Source of the DNA: Albibacterium sp035514885
GTDB lineage: Bacteria; Bacteroidota; Bacteroidia; Sphingobacteriales; Sphingobacteriaceae
Direction: 5' to 3'
NCBI RefSeq assembly: GCF_035514885.1
Contig: NZ_DATJCH010000005.1
Location: forward strand, 229,113-293,112
Length of the DNA stretch: 64,000 bases
The position numbers and the translations under genes were made by a program. Of the stretch, positions 8,517-17,076 are shown piece after piece (positions within the stretch are counted from its first letter, which is position 1; the number at the start of each line of letters is the position of its first letter). The notes below the pieces were generated by a model that was not told where the DNA came from, did no database searches, and saw only the letters and a list, made by a program, of their open reading frames with translations.

Positions 8517-10259
8517 ATGAAGCATTTTCGGTCTATATCCTTTATTAAATCAACAATTCTGATTTCCTTGATATTTACGAGTACGTCTTGTTCTCTTTTT
8601 AAGAAGTTGGAAAATGCTTCGGTTGAACCTTTATCTGAAGAACCATCCATAAATTATAAAAACGGTTTAGTTGTATCAGCGCATCCAATTGCCTCCGAAG
8701 TTGGAGTGCAGATTTTAAAAAAGGGAGGGAACGCTATTGATGCAGCTGTTGCTGTACAATTTGCTTTAGCCGTTGTATATCCTGGTGCAGGAAATATTGG
8801 AGGAGGAGGTTTTATGGTATATCGTTCTGCAAAGGGTGAAGCGACAAGTTTAGATTTTAGAGAAACTGCTCCTTTAGAAGCAAGCCAGAATATGTATCTT
8901 GATATGTACGGACAGCCAATAAACGATCTTTCACTGCAAGGGCGATTGGCATCAGGTGTGCCGGGTTCTGTAGATGGAATGGTAAAGGCACATGCAAGAT
9001 ATGGTAAGTTAGACTGGAAAGTACTGATACAACCGGCTATTGATTTGGCAAAGAATGGGTTTCCAATTACTGCTGCTCAGGCAAGCGAGCTCAATTCAAA
9101 AATTGGAGTTTTCTTAGAGTATAACCCTCAGGGAGTTTCTTTTACAAGTAAGACATCTTGGAAAGCTGGAGATATTTTAATCCAGCAAGATCTTGCCACT
9201 ACACTTGAATTGATTCGAGATAAGGGTCGTGCAGGCTTTTACGACGGAGAAGTAGCTGCAAAGTTAGTTGCTGAAATGAAGCGTGGTAATGGAATAATTA
9301 GTTTAGAAGATTTAAAGAACTATGAAGCGAAATGGCGAACCCCTGTATTAGGATCTTATCGTGATTATAAAGTTATTTCAATGCCTCCCCCTTCTAGTGG
9401 AGGCATAGCATTAATTCAATTACTGCACAGTGTGGAAGAATTCCCGTTAAAGAAATGGGGATTTCAGAGCGATTCCTCTGTTCAGGTAATGGTTGAAGCA
9501 GAGCGAAGAGTTTATGCCGATCGTTCTACCCATTTAGGCGATCCGGATTTTTATCAAGTACCTCAAAATGCGCTATTGAACCCCAAGTATAATGCAATTC
9601 GTATGAGTGATATGAATTTTGATTATGCAACACCAAGTAGTTCTATTAAAGCAGGAGACGCAGGCAGCAATATAGAAAGTGAAGAAACAACCCATTTCTC
9701 AATCGTTGATAGAGAAGGAAATGCTGTTTCAATAACAACAACATTAAACGGTTCTTATGGTTCCTTGGTTGTTGTGAATGGTGCAGGATTTTTGTTGAAC
9801 AATGAAATGGATGATTTCTCTGTAAAACCGGGTTCTCCAAATATGTACGGTTTAATTGGAGGTGTTGCCAATAGCATTGAACCAGGGAAGCGAATGTTGA
9901 GTTCAATGACGCCAACTATTTTAGAGAGAAACGGGAAGCTTTTTATGGTTCTTGGATCACCGGGAGGAGCCACGATTATTACTTCAGTTTTTCAAACAAT
10001 ATTGAATGTTATTGATTGGGATATGGATATGCAGGAAGCTGTTACCCGGCCGCGTTTTCATCATCAATGGTTTCCAGATGAAATTGCCGCTGAAAGAGAA
10101 TCGTTCAATTCAGAGTTGCGCAATAAATTAAAGGCTAAGGGGTATTCTATTGTTGATCGGAGTGCTATTGGAAGAGTAGACGCAATTCTTGTTTCTCCAT
10201 CGGGAGAGTTAACAGCAGGTGCCGATCCTCGGGGTGATGATGCAGCAGCTGGTTATTAA
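8517..10259 (+). CDS. ggt: Gamma-glutamyltransferase, predicted lipoprotein
   Basis: 580-residue glutathione hydrolase/gamma-glutamyl transferase of the Ntn-hydrolase fold, made as a precursor and cleaved autocatalytically. The N-terminus is a lipoprotein-like signal (hydrophobic stretch ILISLIFTSTS then Cys25), so it is probably tethered in the cell envelope. Seen: SAHPIASEVGVQILKKGGNA, PGAGNIGGGGFMVYR, and the processing site EETTHFSIVDREGNAVSITT, where a Thr near residue 391 becomes the nucleophile of the small subunit; later GSPGGATI. Length is normal. It starts one base after gpsA and ends at a very long palindromic terminator. Confidence 0.93.
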   Translation: MKHFRSISFIKSTILISLIFTSTSCSLFKKLENASVEPLSEEPSINYKNGLVVSAHPIASEVGVQILKKGGNAIDAAVAVQFALAVVYPGAGNIGGGGFMVYRSAKGEATSLDFRETAPLEASQNMYLDMYGQPINDLSLQGRLASGVPGSVDGMVKAHARYGKLDWKVLIQPAIDLAKNGFPITAAQASELNSKIGVFLEYNPQGVSFTSKTSWKAGDILIQQDLATTLELIRDKGRAGFYDGEVAAKLVAEMKRGNGIISLEDLKNYEAKWRTPVLGSYRDYKVISMPPPSSGGIALIQLLHSVEEFPLKKWGFQSDSSVQVMVEAERRVYADRSTHLGDPDFYQVPQNALLNPKYNAIRMSDMNFDYATPSSSIKAGDAGSNIESEETTHFSIVDREGNAVSITTTLNGSYGSLVVVNGAGFLLNNEMDDFSVKPGSPNMYGLIGGVANSIEPGKRMLSSMTPTILERNGKLFMVLGSPGGATIITSVFQTILNVIDWDMDMQEAVTRPRFHHQWFPDEIAAERESFNSELRNKLKAKGYSIVDRSAIGRVDAILVSPSGELTAGADPRGDDAAAGY

Positions 10260-10266
10260 TACATTT

Positions 10267-10323
10267 TATATATATAATAAAGAAGGGATCTCAATTTGAG
10301 ATCCCTTCTTTATTATATATATA
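10267..10323. terminator. 57-bp almost uninterrupted palindrome, bidirectional terminator
   Basis: Arms 10267-10294 and 10296-10323 are perfect complements over 28 bp with one base between them. The core is AGAAGGGATCTCAA, flanked by A/T-rich ends that supply a T-run on either strand. It sits between convergent ggt and deaD, so a bidirectional terminator is the simplest reading. Confidence 0.85.
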
Positions 10324-10329
10324 TTTAGC

Positions 10330-12165
10330 TTACCAACGTTTTTTAGATTCGCTTCTGCTTCTTCCCGAGAAGTCGCGAAATCCTGAATCTTGTTTTTCAC
10401 GTGGGCGACGGCTGCTGCTATCGCTTGAACCAGCACCACCCCTATAATTACCATTGCTTCCTCCAGTACGAGGTCGTGAATGGTTTGAGCTGCTGCTACG
10501 GTTACGGTTACCGCTTCTGCCACCAGATTCTCTTTGTCTGGCTCCTGCATTTTCTATACGAACTTCACGACCGTTGAACTCTACCGTTTTAAAGCCGGTA
10601 TATACTTTTTCAACCAGATCATTTTCTACTTCAAAGAAAGAGAAAACACCTTTTAAATCGATCTTTCCGATAGATTTTCCACTAATTTGCGTGTTGTTGC
10701 AAATAAAGCCTAAAAGGTCACCTCGGTTAAATTCATCAACTGAACCAACATTAATAAATAATCTTGTATATCCAGCTTCAGTTTCATCACGTCTTGAACG
10801 CTCAGGTCTTCCATTACGTTCGTTAACAATGTTATTAGTATCTACGTTTAAGTCTTTCGAGTTTTTATAGTACTCTAAAAAGCGATTGAACTCAACAGAA
10901 GCAAATTTCTTTATTAGTTCTTCCTTGCTTAATTCACCAAATTCTTGCATGATACGTGGCATATAAGGAGCAATTTGTTCCTCATTTACTGTAACGCTAT
11001 GCAATTTGTTAATCATTCCGAATAACTGTTTTTCAACAACATCAAAACCGCTAGGAACAACAGCTTTTACAAACTTTTTGCCCAATGTGCGTTCTATCTG
11101 ACGAATTTTACCTAATTCTTTCAGGTTAATGATAGAAATAGAAACTCCAGACTTCCCTGCACGAGCTGTACGCCCACTACGGTGAGTATAGCTTTCAAGT
11201 TCATCGGGTAGAGAATAGTTAATAACGTGAGTTACGTCCTTAACATCAATTCCACGTGAGGCTACGTCTGTTGCGATTAACAATTGAATGCTTTTATCAC
11301 GATATTGCTTCATTACTTTATCACGTTGTTGTTGCGATAAATCACCATGTAAAGCATTGGCATTGTAACCATCTTTAATTAAGGCTTCAGCGATATCTTG
11401 TGTTTCAATTTTTGTACGGCAAAAAACAATCCCAAATATTCCGGGAGTGAAATCAACAATACGTTTAAATGTTGCAAATTTATCAGATGCGCGGACAACA
11501 TAGTATTCGTGATCGATGTTTGCATTTCCAGTATTTTCAGTACCCATGGTTAATTCCACGGGGTCAGTCATATACTGTTTTGCTATTTTGCGCACTTCAC
11601 GTGGCATGGTTGCAGAAAATAACCAAGTTTTCTTTGTGTCTGGTGTGGTAGACAGGATATTGTTGATATCCTCTTGGAAGCCCATATTTAACATTTCATC
11701 GGCTTCATCCAACACAACGTATTTTACATGCGAGAAATCAATGGCATTACGGCCAAGGATGTCAAGCATTCTTCCTGGAGTTGCAACAACAATTTGCACA
11801 CCACGACGAATTTGACGTAGTTGATCGCTAATGCTTGCACCACCGTAAACGGATACAACATTAACATTGTTCAGATTCTTTGCGTATTTCTTAATATCGT
11901 TAGATATCTGAAGACACAATTCACGTGTTGGACACAAAATTAAGGCCTGTGGGTGTTTTTCTGAAAAGTCGAGTAATTCTAATAAAGGCAGGCCAAAGGC
12001 TGCTGTTTTTCCGGTACCGGTTTGGGCTAATCCGACAAAGTCGTTGCTGCCTGCAAGTAAAACGGGAACGGACTGTTCCTGAATGGGAGTAGGTTTTTCA
12101 AAACCTAATTCTGTTAAGGCATTAACAATATCATGACGGATCCCCAGTTCAATAAATGGGTTCAT
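10330..12165 (-). CDS. deaD: DEAD-box ATP-dependent RNA helicase, DeaD/CsdA type
   Basis: 611-residue RNA helicase for ribosome assembly, RNA turnover or cold adaptation. Seen: Q motif region FEKPTPIQEQSVP, motif I AQTGTGKT (47-54), DEAD box VVLDEADEMLNMGF (about 150-163), SAT motif, ATDVASRGIDV, and HRSGRTARAG. After the two RecA domains comes a DbpA-type RNA-binding fold (about 450-530; LFINVGSVDEFNRGDLLGFI) and a Gly/Arg/Ser-rich disordered tail to residue 611. That tail is an RNA-binding extension common in Bacteroidota helicases. A TATCTTTG -7 element lies 41 bases upstream. Confidence 0.95.
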   Translation of the reverse strand: MNPFIELGIRHDIVNALTELGFEKPTPIQEQSVPVLLAGSNDFVGLAQTGTGKTAAFGLPLLELLDFSEKHPQALILCPTRELCLQISNDIKKYAKNLNNVNVVSVYGGASISDQLRQIRRGVQIVVATPGRMLDILGRNAIDFSHVKYVVLDEADEMLNMGFQEDINNILSTTPDTKKTWLFSATMPREVRKIAKQYMTDPVELTMGTENTGNANIDHEYYVVRASDKFATFKRIVDFTPGIFGIVFCRTKIETQDIAEALIKDGYNANALHGDLSQQQRDKVMKQYRDKSIQLLIATDVASRGIDVKDVTHVINYSLPDELESYTHRSGRTARAGKSGVSISIINLKELGKIRQIERTLGKKFVKAVVPSGFDVVEKQLFGMINKLHSVTVNEEQIAPYMPRIMQEFGELSKEELIKKFASVEFNRFLEYYKNSKDLNVDTNNIVNERNGRPERSRRDETEAGYTRLFINVGSVDEFNRGDLLGFICNNTQISGKSIGKIDLKGVFSFFEVENDLVEKVYTGFKTVEFNGREVRIENAGARQRESGGRSGNRNRSSSSNHSRPRTGGSNGNYRGGAGSSDSSSRRPREKQDSGFRDFSGRSRSESKKRW

Positions 12166-12205
12166 GATGTAATAAATACGATAGGCCTAATTGCCTAAGG
12201 CGGCG

Positions 12206-12213
12206 CAAAGATA
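12206..12213 (-). promoter_or_regulatory. -7 element upstream of deaD
   Basis: TATCTTTG on the minus strand matches TAnnTTTG. No clear TTG lies at the expected -33 distance, so the call rests on the -7 box alone. Confidence 0.5.
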
Positions 12214-12273
12214 AGACTATTTTTTGTAATTATTATTAATTAGTTATTTTTATTTTATTTGTTGTCTGTCAGT

Positions 12274-12750
12274 TTATCCGCGCAGACGGTCCACAGATTT
12301 GATGAGTTTTTCATCATTTCGTATGCCTTTTGCTGCTAAAAAAAGGAAGACAATATCTAATGGTGCCAAAAGCGCTCCAATCCCGATATTCTCTAATACT
12401 AAATTTTTGTTTAGCTCTATTACTGCATTGTTGGAAGATACATAAAACCAAACAGCTAAAAGAATTACAAGAAAAATATTCAGATAGATTGTTTGAAGCT
12501 GCTTCTTTCGGTTTTTGTAATAAAAGATAGTTACAAGTGGTACTAAACCTAATATTACGGTTACGATGGTTTGTAGAATAAATGATTTGACTTGTACAAC
12601 GCCTTCTGAAACACCTTGATAGATTCCGGTGACTTTTATACTCATCGCTGTCCCGAAATTATCGAAATACTGTAAGTATGGAAATAAGAATAATAAAAAA
12701 AGCGTTATGCTGGCAAGTAGCAACCAAACTGTTTGAATTCTCTGAATCAT
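12274..12750 (-). CDS. DUF4293-family membrane protein
   Basis: 158 residues with four predicted membrane helices: about 7-24 (WLLLASITLFLLFLFPYLQ), 58-78, 90-110 and 122-142. The start MIQRIQTVWLLLAS and the overall plan match the Bacteroidota-specific DUF4293 family, which has no assigned function. The C-terminal end is short and charged (IRNDEKLIKSVDRLRG). It lies 108 bases upstream of deaD on the same strand, but deaD seems to have its own promoter. Divergent from truA. Confidence 0.85.
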   Translation of the reverse strand: MIQRIQTVWLLLASITLFLLFLFPYLQYFDNFGTAMSIKVTGIYQGVSEGVVQVKSFILQTIVTVILGLVPLVTIFYYKNRKKQLQTIYLNIFLVILLAVWFYVSSNNAVIELNKNLVLENIGIGALLAPLDIVFLFLAAKGIRNDEKLIKSVDRLRG

Positions 12751-12794
12751 TCTATTTTAATTTTTAACAAATATACATAAATCCCCTAATTCCT

Positions 12795-12802
12795 TATCTT
12801 TG
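12795..12802 (+). promoter_or_regulatory. -7 element just upstream of truA
   Basis: TATCTTTG ends five bases before the GTG start of truA, so the predicted transcript would begin at or within a base or two of the start codon. No good -33 TTG is visible. Confidence 0.5.
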
Positions 12803-12807
12803 CTTTA

Positions 12808-13581
12808 GTGGGAAATGCAAATCAAAGATATTTTATCGAGTTAATTTTTAATGGAACCGGCTATCATGGCTGGCAAATCCAAAAGAATGCTATTACAGTT
12901 CAATCAGTGGTAGATGAGGCATTAAGTATGATTCTGCGACAAGAGATAAAAACACTTGGTTGTGGACGTACAGATACAGGAGTTCATGCCAAACAGCTTT
13001 ATGCACATTTTGACTGTCCAAAGACAGATGTAGAAAAACAGTCAAAAACCATTATAAAGAGTTTAAATGCGGTTCTTCCCGATGATATCGCAGTTAAAAG
13101 AATAATCCCCGTGTCCAATGATTCCCATGCCCGTTTCACGGCTCTATCTAGAAGCTATGAATATTATATACATTTTGAAAAGAACCCTTTTCTTCAAGAT
13201 TTGTCTTGGCAATTAAAAGACAAGCCGGATCTCATTAAAATGAATGAAGCTGCAAAAATTATGATGGAATACCGAGACTTTAGTTGCTTTAGTAAATCAC
13301 ACACTCAGGTCATGACTAATAACTGTGAGATTTATCAAGCTGAATGGAGTTGGATCAATGATGAGCGCTTAGTGTTTAATATTTCTGCTAATCGTTTTCT
13401 GAGAAATATGGTTCGTGCTATTGTAGGTACATTAATTGAAATTGGTAATGGAAGGAATACAATCGAGTCGATTCGTTCAACGATAGGAAGTAAAGATCGC
13501 TCCGAGGCAGGAACATCTGTCCCAGCGTGTGGCTTATATTTAAGTCAAGTAGTATATCCTGATTTAACTTTTGAAAAATGA
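12808..13581 (+). CDS. truA: tRNA pseudouridine synthase A
   Basis: 257 residues; converts uridines 38-40 of tRNA anticodon stems to pseudouridine. Seen: RYFIELIFNGTGYHGWQIQ start, catalytic Asp in GCGRTDTGVHAKQ (about residues 52-64), and the C-terminal NRFLRNMVRAIVGTLIEIG. The start is GTG at 12808; no in-frame ATG lies early enough to keep the first beta strand. The -7 box ends five bases upstream, so the mRNA may be leaderless. The last four bases overlap the ABC transporter start (ATGA), indicating translational coupling. Confidence 0.95.
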   Translation: MGNANQRYFIELIFNGTGYHGWQIQKNAITVQSVVDEALSMILRQEIKTLGCGRTDTGVHAKQLYAHFDCPKTDVEKQSKTIIKSLNAVLPDDIAVKRIIPVSNDSHARFTALSRSYEYYIHFEKNPFLQDLSWQLKDKPDLIKMNEAAKIMMEYRDFSCFSKSHTQVMTNNCEIYQAEWSWINDERLVFNISANRFLRNMVRAIVGTLIEIGNGRNTIESIRSTIGSKDRSEAGTSVPACGLYLSQVVYPDLTFEK

Positions 13582-15341
13582 GTCAAGATAAACCAAGCGA
13601 TAGCTCATACGATATAAAATTACTGAAACGGATATTGGTTTATGTGAAGCCCTATCGTAGCGCTTTTCTATGGTCAGTTATCCTAACTGTAACGATGGCT
13701 GCAACAGCTCCGCTAATGCCTGTGCTGATTGAGTATACATTGGATAATTATATTTTAAAAGGCGATACCAGTGGCTTAGGGATGATGGCTTTATTGATGT
13801 TAGCCTTTTTGGTATTAGATACCATGGTTCGGTATTTTCAAACTTTATACACAAACATTTTAGGTCAATCTGTAATCCGTGATTTACGAAGCAATGTTTT
13901 CGATCATATTAGTCACTTGCGTTTAAAGTATTTTGACAGAACACCTCTTGGCCGCCTTATTACCCGAACTGTTTCTGATTTGGAAACCATTTCCGATATT
14001 TTCTCCCAGGGAATTATTCAGATTGTCGGAGATATTCTGCAGTTAGTAGTGATCATGGGCGTTATGTTCTATACAGATTGGCGTTTAACGTTAATTGTGC
14101 TTTCATTGATGCCGGTTATGTTAATTGCCACTTACTTTTTCAAAAGAGCAATGAGGTCCTCTTTTCAAGATGTACGCACCTGGGTCTCTCGTTTAAACAC
14201 CTTTCTTCAAGAGCATATTTCAGGAATTAGTGTTATCCAGTATTTTGCCAGAGAAAAGCAGGAGTATAATAAGTTTATAGGAATTAATGCGCAACACCGA
14301 AATGCACATATACGCTCTAACTGGTATTTCTCTATCTTTTATCCCGTTATAGAAATTATCATGGCCCTTGCTTTGGGACTTGTGGTTTGGTATGGTAGTA
14401 GATCAGCATTAGAGGGCCATACTACTTTGGGAGTAGTAGTTGCCTTTATAATGTATATTAATATGATATTTAGGCCTTTACGAGAATTGGTCGATAAGTT
14501 TAACACTTTGCAAATGGGCATAATTGGTGCTGAACGAATATTTTCTGTATTGGATACCGACGAGAAAACTGTTAACGAGGGTACAGCGAAGCCTGTAAAG
14601 TTAGAGGGTAAGGTAACTTTTGAAAATGTCTGGTTTGCTTACGATGATGAAAACTGGGTGTTAAAAGATATTTCTTTTACACTCGAAGCCGGTCAAACTT
14701 TGGCACTCGTGGGTGCTACCGGTGCAGGTAAATCCTCTATCATTAATCTTTTGAGCAGGTTTTATGAAATTAACCGAGGAGTCATAAAGATCGATGGGAT
14801 GGATGTTCGCAAGTTCGATTTAAATTATCTGCGTAAAAGTATTGCAGTAGTTCATCAAGATGTATTTCTATTTTCTGATAGCATTACCAATAACATTAAT
14901 TTATTGGATACAGCGATTACAGATGAGCAGATAGAGGCAGCTGCTAAATCAGTTGGTGCTGATGTCTTTATTGATCAATTGCCTGACAAATATAATTATC
15001 AGGTGCAGGAAAGAGGAGCGACCCTTTCTTCCGGACAAGCCCAGATGATCTCTTTTATCAGAGCTTTGGTGCATGACCCCAAAATTCTTGTTCTGGATGA
15101 AGCAACCTCTTCCGTTGACACTGAAACGGAAGAACTAATTCAAAAAGCAATCGAGAAATTAATGCAAAACCGAAGTGCAATCGTAATTGCTCATCGGCTT
15201 TCAACCATCCAAAAGGCTGATAAAATAATCGTACTTGATAAAGGTGAGATAAAAGAGATTGGAAGCCACCAGGAACTATTGAAAATGAATGGTTATTATA
15301 AACGTCTATATGATCTTCAATTCCACTCAGTTGGTATTTAG
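13578..15341 (+). CDS. ABC exporter, fused permease and ATPase (MsbA/MdlB-like)
   Basis: 587-residue half-transporter that forms a homo- or heterodimer in the inner membrane. Six membrane helices lie in residues 25-310. The ATPase domain follows with Walker A GATGAGKSS, Q-loop VVHQDVFLFSDSI, signature LSSGQAQMISFIRAL, Walker B ILVLDEATSSVD and the switch His in IAHRLSTI. The signature motif reads LSSGQ, not the usual LSGGQ; this variant is seen in some exporters and need not abolish activity. The substrate is not readable: lipid, drug or peptide are possible. Start overlaps the truA stop by four bases. Confidence 0.92.
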   Translation: MSQDKPSDSSYDIKLLKRILVYVKPYRSAFLWSVILTVTMAATAPLMPVLIEYTLDNYILKGDTSGLGMMALLMLAFLVLDTMVRYFQTLYTNILGQSVIRDLRSNVFDHISHLRLKYFDRTPLGRLITRTVSDLETISDIFSQGIIQIVGDILQLVVIMGVMFYTDWRLTLIVLSLMPVMLIATYFFKRAMRSSFQDVRTWVSRLNTFLQEHISGISVIQYFAREKQEYNKFIGINAQHRNAHIRSNWYFSIFYPVIEIIMALALGLVVWYGSRSALEGHTTLGVVVAFIMYINMIFRPLRELVDKFNTLQMGIIGAERIFSVLDTDEKTVNEGTAKPVKLEGKVTFENVWFAYDDENWVLKDISFTLEAGQTLALVGATGAGKSSIINLLSRFYEINRGVIKIDGMDVRKFDLNYLRKSIAVVHQDVFLFSDSITNNINLLDTAITDEQIEAAAKSVGADVFIDQLPDKYNYQVQERGATLSSGQAQMISFIRALVHDPKILVLDEATSSVDTETEELIQKAIEKLMQNRSAIVIAHRLSTIQKADKIIVLDKGEIKEIGSHQELLKMNGYYKRLYDLQFHSVGI

Positions 15342-15378
15342 TTAGTTTTCTTACTAGCTGATAATCCTTTAGATTATA

Positions 15379-15410
15379 TTTGATACTCTCTCTGCTATTC
15401 ATTACTTTTG
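15379..15410 (+). promoter_or_regulatory. Bacteroidota-type promoter of sucD
   Basis: TTTG at 15379-15382, a 20-base spacer and TACTTTTG at 15403-15410 match the consensus exactly. The ATG at 15430 follows 19 bases later, so the leader is very short. Confidence 0.75.
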
Positions 15411-15429
15411 CAAAACAAAAAAATAGCCC

Positions 15430-16311
15430 ATGAGTGTACTTGTAAACAAAGATTCAAAAGTTATCGTTCAAGGATTTACCGGGAACGAAGGCACCTATCA
15501 TGCATCACAAATGATTGAGTATGGAACTCAGGTTGTGGGTGGTGTAACACCTGGAAAGGGTGGTCAAACACATTTAGATCGACCTGTATTCAATACTGTT
15601 CAAGATGCTGTTGAGAAAACCGGAGCCAATGTATCCATTATATTTGTTCCCCCTGCTTTTGCTGCCGATGCAATTATGGAAGCTGCAAGTGCAGGTATAG
15701 CAGTAATCGTTTGTATTACAGAGGGCATCCCAACGAAAGATATGATTCAAGTAAAATCGTACCTAAGTGATAAAAATTCTCGTCTAATCGGACCAAATTG
15801 TCCAGGAGTTATAACTGCAGATGAAGCTAAGATTGGTATTATGCCAGGCTTTATATTTAGAAAAGGAAAGGTTGGTGTAGTTTCAAAATCTGGAACTTTA
15901 ACATATGAAGCGGTTGATCAAACCGTAAAAGCTGGTTTAGGTATCAGTACGGCTATCGGAATTGGTGGCGACCCAATCATTGGTACTACTACAAAAGAAG
16001 CTGTAGAATTGCTTATGAACGATCCTGAAACCGAAGGTATCATTATGATCGGTGAAATTGGTGGTGGAATGGAAGCTGAAGCTGCTAAATGGATTCAGGC
16101 AAATGGAACAAAACCAGTTGTAGGATTTATTGCCGGACAAACAGCTCCTGCTGGTCGTCGTATGGGGCATGCTGGGGCAATTGTCGGAGGTGCTGATGAT
16201 ACAGCAGCAGCAAAAATGAAAATCATGCGTGAGTGTGGTATTCGTGTTGTTGAATCTCCTGCAGAAATTGGAAAAGCAATGGCTGAAGAATTAAGCAAAC
16301 TTGTAAAATAG
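15430..16311 (+). CDS. sucD: Succinyl-CoA ligase (ADP/GDP-forming) subunit alpha
   Basis: 293-residue alpha subunit of the TCA-cycle enzyme that couples succinyl-CoA to succinate with ATP or GTP formation. Seen: VNKDSKVIVQGFTGNEGTYH (CoA-binding Rossmann start), IGPNCPGVI, SKSGTLTYEA, and the phosphohistidine region RRMGHAGAIVGG near the C-terminus. Length is normal. The partner sucC is not adjacent, which is usual for Bacteroidota. It has its own promoter and terminator, so it appears to be a single-gene unit. Confidence 0.97.
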   Translation: MSVLVNKDSKVIVQGFTGNEGTYHASQMIEYGTQVVGGVTPGKGGQTHLDRPVFNTVQDAVEKTGANVSIIFVPPAFAADAIMEAASAGIAVIVCITEGIPTKDMIQVKSYLSDKNSRLIGPNCPGVITADEAKIGIMPGFIFRKGKVGVVSKSGTLTYEAVDQTVKAGLGISTAIGIGGDPIIGTTTKEAVELLMNDPETEGIIMIGEIGGGMEAEAAKWIQANGTKPVVGFIAGQTAPAGRRMGHAGAIVGGADDTAAAKMKIMRECGIRVVESPAEIGKAMAEELSKLVK

Positions 16312-16330
16312 TTACAATATTTTTACAATA

Positions 16331-16366
16331 AAAAATGCCTGATGAAAAATAACGTCAGGCATTTTT
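16331..16366 (+). terminator. Intrinsic terminator after sucD
   Basis: AAAAATGCCTGA (16331-16342) pairs with TCAGGCATTTTT (16355-16366), a 12-bp stem whose distal end provides the T-run. Confidence 0.85.
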
Positions 16367-16439
16367 CGTATATTGTTATATGTCTTATTGATTGTAAGAT
16401 TGTTAATAGAACGAAATTCGCAATATACTCAAGAAATAA

Positions 16440-16946
16440 ATGAAACGTTTAATTCAATTAAGTTTAGCAGGCATAAGTTTCCTCATTATTATAAGTGCAT
16501 GTGGCTATACAAATGCCAAGGTTGCTCCACAGGAAGAAACTAATAAAAGTTTAACAACATATAATACAACGAAAATGGATACTACCAAGTACAATACATT
16601 AACAGCTGAAGAAAAGTATGTAATTCTTCAAAAGGGTACAGAACGCCCTTTTACAGGTGACTTATTAGAAAATAAAGCAAAAGGAACATATACATGTAAA
16701 CAGTGTAATGCACCCTTATATAGATCTGAAGATAAATTTGAAAGCGAATGCGGATGGCCGAGTTTTGATGATGAAATTGCAGGTGCAGTAAAACATATAC
16801 CTGATGCAGATGGTGTGCGTACTGAAATTGTATGTGCAAAATGTGGAGGTCACTTAGGTCATGTCTTTGTTGGAGAGCATTTTACAGATAAGAATACACG
16901 TCATTGTGTGAATTCAGTGTCTATGAACTTTGTTCCGATGCAATAG
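16440..16946 (+). CDS. msrB: Peptide-methionine (R)-S-oxide reductase, lipoprotein form
   Basis: 168 residues; reduces R-methionine sulfoxide in oxidised proteins. A lipoprotein signal (LSLAGISFLIIISAC, Cys21) places it in the cell envelope, followed by a Thr/Lys-rich linker and the MsrB domain from about residue 50. Seen: two zinc CxxC pairs (YTCKQCNAPLY and VCAKCGGHLGHVF), ECGWPSFDDEI, and the catalytic Cys in RHCVNSVSMNF. All key residues are present, so an active periplasm-facing repair enzyme is likely. Flanked by terminators on both sides, hence monocistronic. Confidence 0.93.
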   Translation: MKRLIQLSLAGISFLIIISACGYTNAKVAPQEETNKSLTTYNTTKMDTTKYNTLTAEEKYVILQKGTERPFTGDLLENKAKGTYTCKQCNAPLYRSEDKFESECGWPSFDDEIAGAVKHIPDADGVRTEIVCAKCGGHLGHVFVGEHFTDKNTRHCVNSVSMNFVPMQ

Positions 16947-16987
16947 CATAAGACAATTACAGAGAGATACACAGCTTATCTTTTTTA

Positions 16988-17036
16988 AAGAATTCCGTAC
17001 TTTTAGAGATCTAATAAGTACGGAATTCTTTTTTTT
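16988..17036. terminator. Intrinsic terminator after msrB
   Basis: A perfect 15-bp stem, AAGAATTCCGTACTT (16988-17002) with its complement at 17016-17030, is followed by more T residues to 17036. A T-run on both strands would let it work bidirectionally. Confidence 0.85.
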
Positions 17037-17041
17037 AGCGT

Positions 17042-17074
17042 TTTGTTTTAATTGTAATAGATAAAATAAATTTG
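17042..17074 (+). promoter_or_regulatory. Candidate promoter overlapping the start of the GH92 gene
   Basis: TTTG (17042-17045), a 21-base spacer and TAAATTTG (17067-17074) fit the consensus. The -7 box ends two bases before the annotated TTG start, so a transcript from it would begin inside or just after that codon. Confidence 0.45.
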
Positions 17075-17076
17075 TT

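Noticed and set aside
10266..10550. 94-residue minus-strand frame inside the deaD 3' end
   Set aside because: It is a shifted reading of the Gly/Arg/Ser-rich tail and its beginning lies within the helicase gene.
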